From Tetranychus cinnabarinus (taxonomy: Eukaryota; Arthropoda; Arachnida; Trombidiformes; Tetranychidae): a DNA stretch of 64,000 bases. Made by a program: the position numbers and the translations under genes. The notes under the pieces are model-generated. The model saw nothing but the letters and a program-made list of their open reading frames with translations, was not told where the DNA came from and did no database searches. Location: contig WHVY01000005.1 of assembly GCA_022266195.1 (NCBI GenBank), positions 6,820,001 to 6,884,000 of the forward strand, given 5' to 3'. This document shows positions 11,808 through 22,508 of the stretch, piece after piece (position 1 is the first letter of the stretch; each line of letters starts with the position of its first letter).

Positions 11808-11814
11808 TATAAAA
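11808..11814 (+). promoter_or_regulatory. TATA box of the serine-protease homologue
   Basis: TATAAAA lies 104 bases before the ATG at 11918, just beyond the edge of the TTAA-flanked element. Confidence 0.5.
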
Positions 11815-11917
11815 GAATCAACTATCACCAAATCTTAATCACTCTGGCAAAAGTAAAGGTATTATCAACAGTTCGATCTCAAGTACCAATAAAAATCCTA
11901 ATCACTCAACTGTTACA

Positions 11918-12870
11918 ATGAGTTTAACTTTGTTTGCTTCCATTTTGGCCCTTTTGATCAATCAGTCCTTCGCATGTGGTAAGTCACTGAAACAATTAAG
12001 CTAATGATAATATTGAAAATTAACTCATGATTTTGTACAGACTGTGGTCAGGCAATTGATTACATAGTGATGGACGGATCAAAAGGCTTGTTGACTCGGT
12101 TCCCTTGGTATGTGGTTATTGAGTAAGTATGACAATTTATATTTTACTCATTTTACTTTATTCATTTAATTTTATCGTGATTCTTTTCATTCGTTCTCAG
12201 AAATAAAAGTCAAAAACCTTGTGGTGCTTCATTGATTGATGATCGACATGTCGCTGTTGCTGCTCATTGCCTATCTGGTTCAAATGCAGCTCTACTCAGA
12301 GCTCGCTTGAACGATAACTCGACAAAATCAATCTCATCCGTTTGGATTGATGAGCGATATAACAACAAGAATGGTGCCTATGATTTTGCTGTATTGACTT
12401 TGGCTTCTCCAGTTGGCTCTCAATTTAAACCAATTTGCTTACGAGATTCAACTCGAGTGCCAACGCCTCCAATTCACCTTGTTAGTCCCAAAGCTGATAA
12501 AAATGTTGAAGATTTCCCTTATAACTATCTTTATAACCATCCAGGTAAGTTGATTGAAAATAAAATTTCTGTTGCTTCATTTTTAACAATTGTTGATAAA
12601 TCCATTTTCAATTCAGGTTCCAAGTGCCCTTCTCCTGCTACCCAGACTCATTTATGTATCATGAATCCTACTAAAGTAGATAATACATGTTCTGAGGGAC
12701 CATACATGGGTTATGAATCAAATGCAAGATTTTACCTTACTGGAGTTACTTCTCGTTGTTTCTCTACTGGAATGCCAGATCTATTCACTGATGTTAGTTT
12801 ATACAAAAAACAGATTCGAGAATTGGCTCCAAAAGGTTGCTGGAAAGACACATGGGACTGGAGCCGATAA
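11918..12870 (+). CDS. Secreted S1-family serine protease homologue
   Basis: Exons 11918-11978, 12041-12122, 12201-12544 and 12617-12870 join in frame to 246 residues. The third intron (72 bases) is also open, so read-through is possible, but it has GTAAGT and TTCAG ends. A signal peptide ends near SFAC. The trypsin fold is visible: RFPWYVVI replaces the activation region, His70 is in AAHC, Asp109 is in YDFAVL. Where active enzymes carry GDSGGP, this protein has CSEGP, about three residues shorter, so the nucleophile loop is altered. There is also no clear IVGG activation site (VMDGSKG). It is therefore probably a catalytically inactive or unusual homologue of the kind found in arthropod secretions and immunity. 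Confidence 0.8.
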
Positions 12871-13217
12871 TTTCAGCTTCATAAAATCAATTCTTTCGAA
12901 GTTATGAGTAACATTAAGTTACTAAATCTGAGAAAAATTGTTTCTTTTTGAATAAATGACTGCATATCCGATATTTATTGAATGCAGATTGAGATTGAAA
13001 CCAATCAGCTAAACAAGAAAGTCTGTGATAAAAATTTTCTTTAATGATTTCAGAGAAAAGAAAGAAAAATCTAATCACACCTGAAATTCTCTATGCTTAA
13101 AACTCATCCATTAAAATGGTTCGGAGGGATGAGAACAGGGCAATAATCACTTTATAGTTTTCGCTTCGCTCAGACAATTGATTGGGTTTGTGGTTTGTAG
13201 AGATGAACGAGTCTCAC

Positions 13218-13281
13218 TAAAAAACCAAAGACAACCAAAATAACCAAAACACAACCAAAATGACCAAAATATACCAAAACA
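13218..13281. repeat. Imperfect (AACCAAAAT)n tandem repeat
   Basis: ACCAAAA-type units are repeated about seven times with variation. Probably a simple-sequence expansion, non-coding. Confidence 0.6.
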
Positions 13282-13603
13282 AGGTAAATCTTTCGATTTA
13301 AGATTTGGGACTTTAAGGGCTTTGTAGGGACACAAAAACTGAGTCCATTAGTGCTATCAAAAAATTTCTGTGATGGACAGTTTTCGAGAAAATTGAAGTT
13401 GAAGTTGCAACCACGATAGCCTGTTGAACACTTATTTAACCAGATTTTTTCATCAAAATCATGTTATTTCACAAGTTTTATCCATAAAAAATGGTTTCAG
13501 GCCTATTCTAAAACACTATTCTAATAACATGATTTTGATCAAAACATTAAAATTTGATTTTTTTTAAACAAGAAACGGTTGAAGAGTTCATTTGTCTGTC
13601 TGA

Positions 13604-14072
13604 TTATGAATCAGAAGCACAAGAGACTCGGATGATTTCTGCCTCAACAGATCCTGGTTGAGCCCAGAAAACATAGGTGCATAATTCAGGGATTACCTGT
13701 ATAAAATGAAAGACCCAAGGAATTAGATAAATTTACAATTTTCAAAGGGTTAATCTTTGTAGACATAAATCAATAGGGTAAACTTACATCAGCAGAGACT
13801 TGACACGAAGCAGCACCGGCATCAGATTTAACACAATCAGTCTTTCCAATCATGAATTTAACTTCATAATTGACAATGACAATTTGACTTTTAGCTTCTT
13901 CAATGGTGATCAGTTTCTTGTAATACAAACTGTCGGCATTCTTGTTGTAATGTTCAACAGCTTTAGCAGCCAAGCGAGTAACAGTTGGATCGTCAACAGT
14001 AATTAAACTCCAGCCTCCTTCCATGGCAAAGACAGCTCCGAAAAGACAAACTGCAATTATGATGAATTTCAT
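13604..14072 (-). CDS. Cystatin, secreted cysteine-protease inhibitor
   Basis: Two exons on the minus strand, 14072-13788 and 13696-13604, joined by an intron with GTAAGT donor and ATACAG acceptor, give 125 residues. A signal peptide (MKFIIIAVCLFGAVFA) is followed by the Gly pair in EGGWS, a QIVIV-like central loop in place of QxVxG, two cysteines (DC and SC) forming the first disulfide region, and FWAQPG near the C-terminus in place of the PW loop. Cystatins block papain-family and some legumain proteases by wedging these three loops into the active site. It lies between protease genes, suggesting a role in tuning digestion or in defence. A TATTTAAA box lies about 55 bases upstream. The non-standard central loop leaves inhibitory strength uncertain. 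Confidence 0.9.
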
Positions 14073-14667
14073 TTTGTAGGGAATTATTTGAACAAGTGTA
14101 AATGGCTAAAGTTAACTGGTTCAGTGTTTAAATAGATGTGAATTTAAAGGGGAAACGAGCCAATATTATTATATAAACAGAAAGGAAGAGTGATTTTATC
14201 ACAATCCAATTTCAATAATACTGGAAGCTGGAAGAATGCAATAGAAATGCGATGATAGCAGAACAAAATGAAAATCGCCAACATGAACATATTAATATAT
14301 CATGTTCAAAGGTCAGCAGATGAATTGTGCTGATTGTTTCTAAAAGTTTTCATTTCTTTTTTCTTTTTCCAACTAATTTGAAGCACCTTAGGTGCTTACA
14401 ATACTAAAATCTTTAATCAAATTCTACTTTTGTAACCACTTATCCTTATACGATCTAACTAGGAATCAATCAAAAGGTTGATCCGACAAAATTAGAAAGA
14501 TTAGTTGAAAGTGTAAATTATTTTTAAAATTCTAGTATTGCATATTATGTAAATCAATTTATTTATCTCAATATCAATTACTACTGCATAAATACATCAA
14601 TCTTGAATAAGATCTTCAAGAACCACTCCAAGCTGTTCATAAATGCTGCAGATGAAAGCCCAAAAGA

Positions 14668-15860
14668 TCATTTAGCCAAGTAAAACAGTTGACCGTGAAC
14701 ATATGATCTGGGAATGTCTTGTTCGTTGTGTACGGACTCTAATGAAGGGGAAATTGGAACGGGTGCACGACCTAATTGTTTTTTTCCTCGTTGGTATTTG
14801 AAGAAACCTGAAATGGCAAACAAACACGTTTGAATATTATTTTATGCAATTAAGTAAAATGAAGAGACTAAACTAACCTTCTTCACCCCATTCAGTTCCC
14901 CATGAATTAGTTGCTAAAAAGTAATCGACACCGTTTTCAGTTCCCCAACCGATTACTTTAATATTTTGAACTCCCAAACGGTTGTTTGAGAGACGTCTGT
15001 ATACACCTGAAATAATATAATAACATTAGTAAACTAAGCTTCAGATAATAACTTTTGGCCTTTTGCTTAATAGATATTCAATTTTACCTGATTTGTAGCT
15101 GGGTAAATCTGTATAAACTTCCATGTAAGCCGATATCGGCCCATTCAGCATTAGGTAGCTCATCATTTTACTTTCAAAATCAAAGCCATCATTGGTAACT
15201 TTGAAATATCTGCTTAGTTTGATTTCGTTTGGTTGACATTCTTGTGAAAAGGGTAAGCAGTTTGATTCCTCAACTGATTCAACTGTGAAGATTCCATTTT
15301 CAGCCCAATATTTTAAAGCTTGACCAATGTTTGCACTGTTATTAAAGCTGTTCGAACCAACATTCCATCTAGCCATTTTCTCTACGGTAGCTTCGACATC
15401 AATCTGAACACCATATTTGATGCAAAGGCGATCAGCAACTGTACCAACAGCCGTGTAGATCCATGAAGGGTAACCTTTTGTTTGGTCATAGATCTTACCA
15501 ATTGAAGTACAGTTAGGCCAAGCTTCACGAGCATCGAAGTTAACCGCAAATTTTGTCATTGGGTAAACGTTAGTTTGAGCATCAAGAGTGTAATTTAAAT
15601 CGTTTAGAGTGGAAACCAAATCATTCATTCGGACTGAACTTGATCCATTGAAGTTTTTCCCTGCCTAATGAGATGATAATATTGCAAATATTGAGATTTG
15701 TTATTAAATAAAATACAAGATTTACCTTCCATGTTGCGTCTGCAGCGTTGACTATGTTTATGATTTCATCGGATAATGGTTCCACATTGCTAGGCAAAAG
15801 ATTGTACTTGTCAGCATTAACGGAATAAACAAAAAGAGTAACTATTAAAAAGAGTCGCAT
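14668..15860 (-). CDS. Cathepsin B-like pseudoenzyme (Cys to Ser, His to Gln)
   Basis: Four exons on the minus strand, 15860-15726, 15664-15088, 15006-14878 and 14807-14668, join in frame to 326 residues. A signal peptide (MRLFLIVTLFVYSVNA) precedes a cathepsin B-type propeptide (ATWKAGKNF). The mature start FDAREAWPNC is classic for cathepsin B, but where the enzyme has CGSCW this protein has GYPSW: Ser112 replaces the nucleophile. The catalytic His is Gln251 (GVQNIKVIGWG), while Asn271 in NSWG remains. The region of the occluding loop is short and lacks its two histidines. It is therefore a C1A-fold protein that should not cleave peptides; a binding, decoy or regulatory role is inference. 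It is head-to-head with the gene at 18217. Confidence 0.9.
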
Positions 15861-16044
15861 CTTCAAAGTTTATACGAAGTGTCGGTTCAGTGAAAGTGGA
15901 GATAACTTTGAATTATTGAAAATACTATCAATTGACAGAACCACAGCACTGTTTCAGCTTGAAGTGAATTAAAGTAAAAGTAATATTAACCGTTTTCGAA
16001 CGAAAGCACAAGGAAATGATGAATAAACTTTATGAAGATGCTCG

Positions 16045-16053
16045 CTTTATAAA
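16045..16053 (-). promoter_or_regulatory. TATA box of minus-strand cathepsin-like gene
   Basis: CTTTATAAA on the minus strand lies in a block that is conserved, in inverted orientation, upstream of the gene at 18217. Confidence 0.5.
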
Positions 16054-16195
16054 GGAGCAATTGATAATTGTCAGCGAATAATCAATGTCAATCAATTGAA
16101 CCCAAAAACATCAGTTCAACCAATTCTCATCAAATATGCCAAATGAACAATGGACAATCTTCATTGAATACTTAATTGACATTTGAATAGTCGAA

Positions 16196-17920
16196 ACAGG
16201 ATCTTATTATTACAGATATTTATCACATGGAACCATCATATGCAACCTGCTCGTTCAAGGTAACTTTTCACGACAATAAGAAGATGCATTTGATTTTATG
16301 CTAAATCGATGACAGATAAATCCTTTTTGACGGCGTAATCAATCTTGACCACACGACTGCTATGAAGCAAAATTACTAGGCTGCGACCAAGAGAATAGTA
16401 GATCTTTTGAGCTTTTGCATTTGAATGGTTCAATTATTAATCGATGACAGAATTTCAAAGCTTGGCTTAGCTTCGAAACAAAATATCCTGAACACAAACT
16501 TTTCTGGTATACAGTTGCATAAACAAAATCATATAAAAAATAGTATTTGTAAAAATACAATTGATAGATTGTATGAAAGTCCGAAATAGATTAACTTGCT
16601 AAAGTTGACTTGCTTTTTTGCCCCTCTTTTTGCAAATTCGCTATCAATTCCATTAACAATAGCCAAAGTTTAAATTGCTTCCACAGATCAACTGAATGAC
16701 CATAAAAGCGAGTCCTTAAGTGATCTCTGCACCTCAACCTAATAATTTCACAGCTTCATAGCAATTGTATGATGACCGAGCTTGATCAACATCATCAACA
16801 AAGATTTAATTGTCATATATTTAGTATAAAATCAAAAACACCTTCTTACTGATGCACAAAGTTACCTTGAACGAGCAGGTTAAATGTGATATTAACTGTC
16901 AATACGATTGAAAAACAATGAGTATTCACATTGACATGTCGAGATTGACTTGCAAAATAACTTTTTTCGGTTGAATAACAGAAAATGAATTTCGCATTTT
17001 TGAAGACATCGAATTCAATTCAGCAAAACCTTTTTCTTAATCCATGCTTGCAACGAAACGTCTAGTTTTTAACGAATAACTTATACTATGATCCTTTGAA
17101 ATGGCACAGCTATGCCATTCGATAAAAAAATAATTTTTTCGCGAATCGAAATAAGGTTTTTCAAAAAAAGGACTTAGATTTCGAACATTTCAAGAGATTA
17201 TTCCCAAATAAAAAGAGCAGAAGGTTACTTTTCTTCTGTTGATGAAGTTCTGGTCTTTTATTTGGGAAAAATCTCTTGAAATGTATCGAAATTTAAGTCC
17301 TTTTTTTGAAAAAACCTTATTTCGATTCGCGAAAAAATTATTTTTTTATCGAATGTCTGTGATATACGGTGCCGATTTTGACCTGAACCTTTCGATAGAT
17401 TAATGTTGAGTTATATTAGGTGAATCACATATGCTAGAAAAAATTTTAGGCCAAATTTTCCCATTTTTCGAATCTTCTGATCCCTGGTATGAAATTAAAA
17501 ATATATGGTTTTTTACGAAAGGTAAAATCAGATTACGACGCCTTTGTTCATTTAAGGCCATAACTTGAAAAATTTTGCCCGAAATTAATTAATTTTTTCA
17601 CAGTACATTCTTGGCAAGTTCAGCTTTATTTTGGTGATTGAATGGTGCCTGTAAGTCTAGTCTAACTGTCGCAATTTAATTTTGAAAAATTAGTCCAAAA
17701 CATTACTGTTCATACCTTATACAAAACAAAAAGCTCGAAAAATTTGCTATTTTCTGCACCTCGACCTAATAATTTCACAGGTTTATAGCAATCGTGTAAT
17801 GACCAAGCTTGATCAAAATCATCAACAAAGATTTAATTGTCATATATTCAGCATAAAATTAAATTCACCTTTTGATTTTGGCATGAAGTTACCTTGGACG
17901 AGCAAATTACATATGATATT
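16196..17920. repeat. Spacer of an inverted gene duplication
   Basis: Sequence around 16130-16275 is repeated in inverted orientation around 17880-18010, beyond the promoters of the two cathepsin-like genes. A second pair in direct orientation (16725-16900 and 17756-17920, sharing CTAATAATTTCACAG and AAAGATTTAATTGTCATATA) lies inside. So the two genes arose from an inverted duplication whose centre later acquired more copies and a hairpin MITE. No gene is seen in the spacer. Confidence 0.7.
17116..17355. mobile_element. Hairpin MITE, about 240 bases
   Basis: Two arms of about 100 bases (17116-17216, 17250-17355) are near-perfect inverted repeats starting CATTCGATAAAAAAATAAT. The loop is about 35 bases. 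No coding capacity; no target duplication is clear. Confidence 0.75.
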
Positions 17921-18106
17921 AGTTTAATGTGATAAACATCTGTAATAATAAGATCCTGTTTCGACTATTCAAATGTCAATTAAGTAAAGAATCTGATCAA
18001 GATGCTCTATTGTGAATTTGGCATATTTAATGAGAATTGATTAAACTGGTGTTTTGGGGTTCGATTGATTGACATTGATGATTTACTGACAACTATCCAT
18101 TTCTCC

Positions 18107-18114
18107 TTTATAAG
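18107..18114 (+). promoter_or_regulatory. TATA box of plus-strand cathepsin-like gene
   Basis: TTTATAAG lies about 105 bases before the ATG at 18217 and matches the inverted copy near 16045-16053. Confidence 0.5.
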
Positions 18115-18216
18115 CCGCGAATCTTCATCAAGCTTATTCATCATTTCTTTGTGCTTTCGTTCGAAAACGTTTAATATTACTTTTGCTCTAATTCACTGGA
18201 AACTGAAACAGTTAAA

Positions 18217-19406
18217 ATGAAACTCTTTTTGATCGTTACTCTTTTTATTTATTCCGTTAATGCCGACGAGTATCTATCTTATGAAGTAGAACCATTCACA
18301 GATGAAATCGTTAATGGAATCAACGCTTTGAACACAACTTGGAAGGTAAATATTATATTCAATCTGTTTTATTTTACAGTAAACTTCAATATTTAATCAT
18401 CTTAGGCTGGTAAAAATTTCAATGGAAGTTCAGTCCAAATAGATAATCTGGTTCCCACTCAAGAGAAACTTTGGTCTTATCCTAGAGATTTTCCAATTAG
18501 AAAGTATGGATCGTTCAAACTTCCCGTGAACTTCGATGCTCGTGTAGCTTGGCCTAACTGTACTTCAATTGGTAAGATCTATGACCAAACAAAAGGTTAC
18601 CCTTCATGGATCTACACGGCTGTTGGTACAATTGCTGATCGCCTTTGCACCAAACATGGTGTTCAGATTGATGTTGAAGCTACAGTCGAGCATATGGTCA
18701 AAACAAATGTTGACTTCAAAAACTATTATAACAGTGCAAACATTGGTCAAGCTTTAAAATATTGGGCTAAAAATGGAATCTTCACAGTTGAATCAGTAAA
18801 AGAGTCAAGTTGCTTACCCTTATCACAAAAATGCCAATCAAATGAAATCAAATTAGACAAATATTTTAAAGTTACCAATGAGGTCTTGGAATATGAAAGT
18901 GAAGTAATGAAATCCATAAAGTTGTATGGGCCGGTATCTGCTTACATGGAAGTTTATGCAGATTTTCTCAGCTACGTATCAGGTAAAATCAATATTAATT
19001 AATTGAAAGGCCAAAAGATATTAGCTGGAGCTTTATTTAATAATGAAATAATTTTATTTTCAGGTGTTTACAAACGTTATTCTGAAAACTATGTTGGATA
19101 TCATAATATAAAAATTATCGGTTGGGGAACGGAAAATGGTGCCGATTATTTGTTGGCAACTAATTCATGGGGAACTGAATGGGGCGAAGAAGGTTAGTTT
19201 AGATTGTCTCTTTATTTTCCCTCGTTACATAAAATATAATTCGAATATGTTGCTTTCTGGTTGCAGGTTTCTTGAAACTAAAACGAAATGCACACCAACT
19301 GGGTTTCGGAACCCGTCCGATTTCGACTTCGTTAGTGCCTGTAGACAACGAAAAAGATATTCCTAGATCATATGTTCACGGTCAACTGTTTTACTTGGCT
19401 AAATGA
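18217..19406 (+). CDS. Cathepsin B-like pseudoenzyme (Cys to Ser)
   Basis: Exons 18217-18345, 18406-18982, 19064-19192 and 19267-19406 join in frame to 324 residues, with exon sizes and phases matching the paralogue at 14668-15860. The protein has a signal peptide, a cathepsin B-type propeptide (TTWKAGKNF) and the mature start FDARVAWPNC. Ser110 in GYPSW replaces the catalytic cysteine, but His249 (YHNIKIIGWG) and Asn269 (NSWG) are kept, so only the nucleophile is lost. A Ser-His-Asn arrangement in this fold is not normally active. The gene looks intact and maintained rather than decaying, since all four exons are open. Role unknown; it may act with, or modulate, the active proteases of the same compartment. 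Confidence 0.9.
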
Positions 19407-19670
19407 TCTTATGGTCTTCCAACTATAGCATTGATGAATAACTTGGAGCAGATACTGAAAAGCATCTCAAAGTTCAATGTATTTATGCAATAGTAATTGA
19501 TATTGAATAAAAAATTTGCATTTGATCTAATATTGAATTTAAAAATCATTTTCATTTTCAACTTAACCTTTTTGGTTTTGATTAAAACCAAAATGTAATG
19601 TAGCAAAGACTTTCTGACGATGAGCTTAAATGGTTACAAAGTCTAATCCAAAAGCGAAAACCAGGAACAC

Positions 19671-19777
19671 GAGAGCCAACCAATGGGTTATCTGGTAAAT
19701 GCCTGTTTAATGCTTACAACTTAATTTGAACGAACCACAGGTTGCGTCCAATTGTATTGCCTATAATTAGCTAATCC
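19671..19777. repeat. Dispersed repeat, copy 2
   Basis: Second copy of the repeat at 9256-9372, in the same orientation. Here no cystatin exon follows. Confidence 0.65.
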
Positions 19778-19799
19778 AAATTCAAGCTACCCATAATTT

Positions 19800-22508
19800 G
19801 ACTCATAGTCATATCTTAGTCTAGAAGGAATAAAATTAACTTATTAATAACTATACATAAAGTGGGAGAATCCATTGTTGGCTAGACGTAATTTCAAACT
19901 TTACTTACCGTTTTATATAATTTGCGTGTCATTTAAATACAAAATGAAGCCATGAGTTGTTGAAAAACTTGATTTGTTTGTAAATATTGACAATTTATCT
20001 TAACTTGGCTATTTACTCGAGCTTAAAGTTTTTCAAGTTTACTCCAAAATTGACCATTTATATCTGGTCCACACAAATATCAATAAATTAATGGAATCTA
20101 AACAGAAATCACTAAAAAAGGCATCTTTTGATGATCCAAAGTCAGGTATTTTCCAATGAATAATGATTTATGAAACCGTTTCCAAGAATTATTTTATCTT
20201 CCTTTAACCTGAAAACAGTTGTTTTGTGAAAAAATAATGAGAAAGAAAATGAGTAAAAAAAGTTGAGTGGTCAGTTTGCATGATCAGTATATTGATTATT
20301 GTCAATTATATTTACATCTATTCACCATCAATCATCATCAACATCAACATCAATTTCATCTTTTTTGTTTTATTTATCCGGAAAAAAGGTCAAATTCTCG
20401 ATGAATTAACTTTACCATCTTCACTTTCAACTGTTAAATGTCAAAATTTAGTTCTTCTTTTGAATATAATGTTGCCGTTAACAGCATTTTATTTTATTTG
20501 TTTATCTCGTTGAAATTGCTTAATTCACGGATAGATGAGCTAATTTAAGGTGAAAATCATTTATTGATGAGCTTACCTGTTTTTGATCAAGTTGATCAAT
20601 TGTCTTCCAAACGATTAAACACAATAAAGATGGACACATGAAAACAAACCACTAAAAGCCACCCCGATGTGAAAAGGCTAACCAAAAAAGCACTCTGAAC
20701 CAATTTATATTTCAATTATTGAAGTAAAATTAACTTTATCATGATCACAATTATTACCATTACTAATGTTATTGGAAATTCACAATTTATTAATAAGCTA
20801 ATCTCATTGATTGGTTTATTTCAATTAACATAAATACATTTTGATTTTGAATGTAAAACATTTTTATTTTACGTTCTTGTCTTTTAACCCTTACCTTGTT
20901 CAATCTAACAATAGTTGATTAACCTTCACTCTTTAACTTACTTTTGACCTCAATCAATTTAATAATAATAATGGTAATAATGATAATTACAATTTAGGTT
21001 AGTTAATTTATATATTTGAAGGTAAAAGTTGTAACATTAATCAGTTAAAATAATGTATTAATACTAAATATAATTAACAGTATAAAAGGAAAGTGAATCC
21101 GTTAAAGTAAGATTGTATAATAAAATTTAAAAAAAAGACGTTTGATTTAGATACAGATATCAAGTCATGAATCCATCAAGATCATTAAATAGATACTTTG
21201 AATATGAAGCGCCAATCAAAAGATTCAAATTACCAGATTTTACCAGATTTTATAAGACTGATTGTAATTGTATTTCATCAATAATAGGAACCAATTGTTG
21301 CTGCTGTTAACCGTTATCATCAATATTATTAATTAGTTACAATCCAAATAATAACGTGACTGTAAATTTTACCAGTTATAAATATCCCAACACAGGACAT
21401 AGGAAAACAACAACAACAGCAACTACAAATGATTGTGATGATGGGTCAATAGTAATGATGATTATACTAATAGTAATGATTTTAAAGAGGTGAAACTGTT
21501 TATCTATTTGAAATTGAAACCGTATCAAGGTGAGTAGTAATCAAATGTTATAATGAAGGTAGAAAAATGAAAATTAAGAAGAAGAAGAAACAGATTGGGT
21601 TCTATTGACCCTTCACGATTAACTTGAATTATCAAAACAAAATAGAGATAAATTTGTAATAATATAAATGATAGTTTAGACAGAAGCAAGTAAGAGGAAA
21701 GAGAGAGGAGAGAGGAAAACAGAAGCCCTGAGGTTAATCAGTTTCCATCAAGATTCCGATTTCTTTCATCATCCTCATCTTTAACGGTATTTTGTACTTC
21801 AAATAACTTTCCAAATCCAATTCATTGATAAACCGCTTCTCCCTGTTTACCTGGTGACCTCCTCTTCCTATCATCATCATCATCTTCACCATTATTATCA
21901 TCCTAACTTGGTAATGTTATCTGAGTCTCAAGGACTGCAAAGTTGAATGAGGAGGTGAGAGTGGAAGACTTTCTCTTGGCCATCTTTGTCTTCACAAACT
22001 TCACACTAACCATCTTTACCTTTATCCTTTTCATCATTGCATTCATCTTCATCTTTTTTTATTCATCATCTTCATAGTCTGTAAAATACTTTTGTCTTCC
22101 ATTGAGAAGTAAAAAAAAGTTATTCTTGGTCGTCCAACCATTCCAATGTTATCCTTTTTCACATTATCACAGTCAAGTCGTCTTCAACATTGACAATAAC
22201 AATAACAATCTTAATCATTGGAGCTGCCAATCCGTTATAATCAACCATCCTCAATGGTTAACCTTAAATCCTGGATTAAATTTGTTAATGTTTCAACAGA
22301 TTATTGCAAGTTGTTTGGTTAATCAATGAATCCAACGATATTTTACCGCTGTTCATTAAATCAATACTTTTACTTGTGTTTTTAGTCAAAGAAGCATCTT
22401 ACACTGGAAATCATTTGATTTGAACTTTTCTTTGTTTCAACCGATTTACGTCGGATTCTTAGTTTTTGTTTTTTACTTTTTGTTTTTTTATGGTCAATAC
22501 TCAATATC
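19800..22508. other. Long intergenic region with simple repeats
   Basis: About 2.7 kb without a convincing gene. It contains ATC/ATG-type simple sequence (about 20320-20350, 21870-21900, 22030-22070) and probably the promoter and 5' UTR of the GMC oxidoreductase. Confidence 0.45.

Noticed and set aside
12545..12616. Reading through this stretch as coding
   Set aside because: It is open and divisible by three, but has consensus GTAAGT and TTCAG ends and the size of the other introns, so it was called an intron; RNA evidence would settle it.
22102..22329. 75-codon frame upstream of the GMC gene
   Set aside because: No ATG start, no recognisable content, and simple-repeat surroundings; more likely 5' UTR or spacer.
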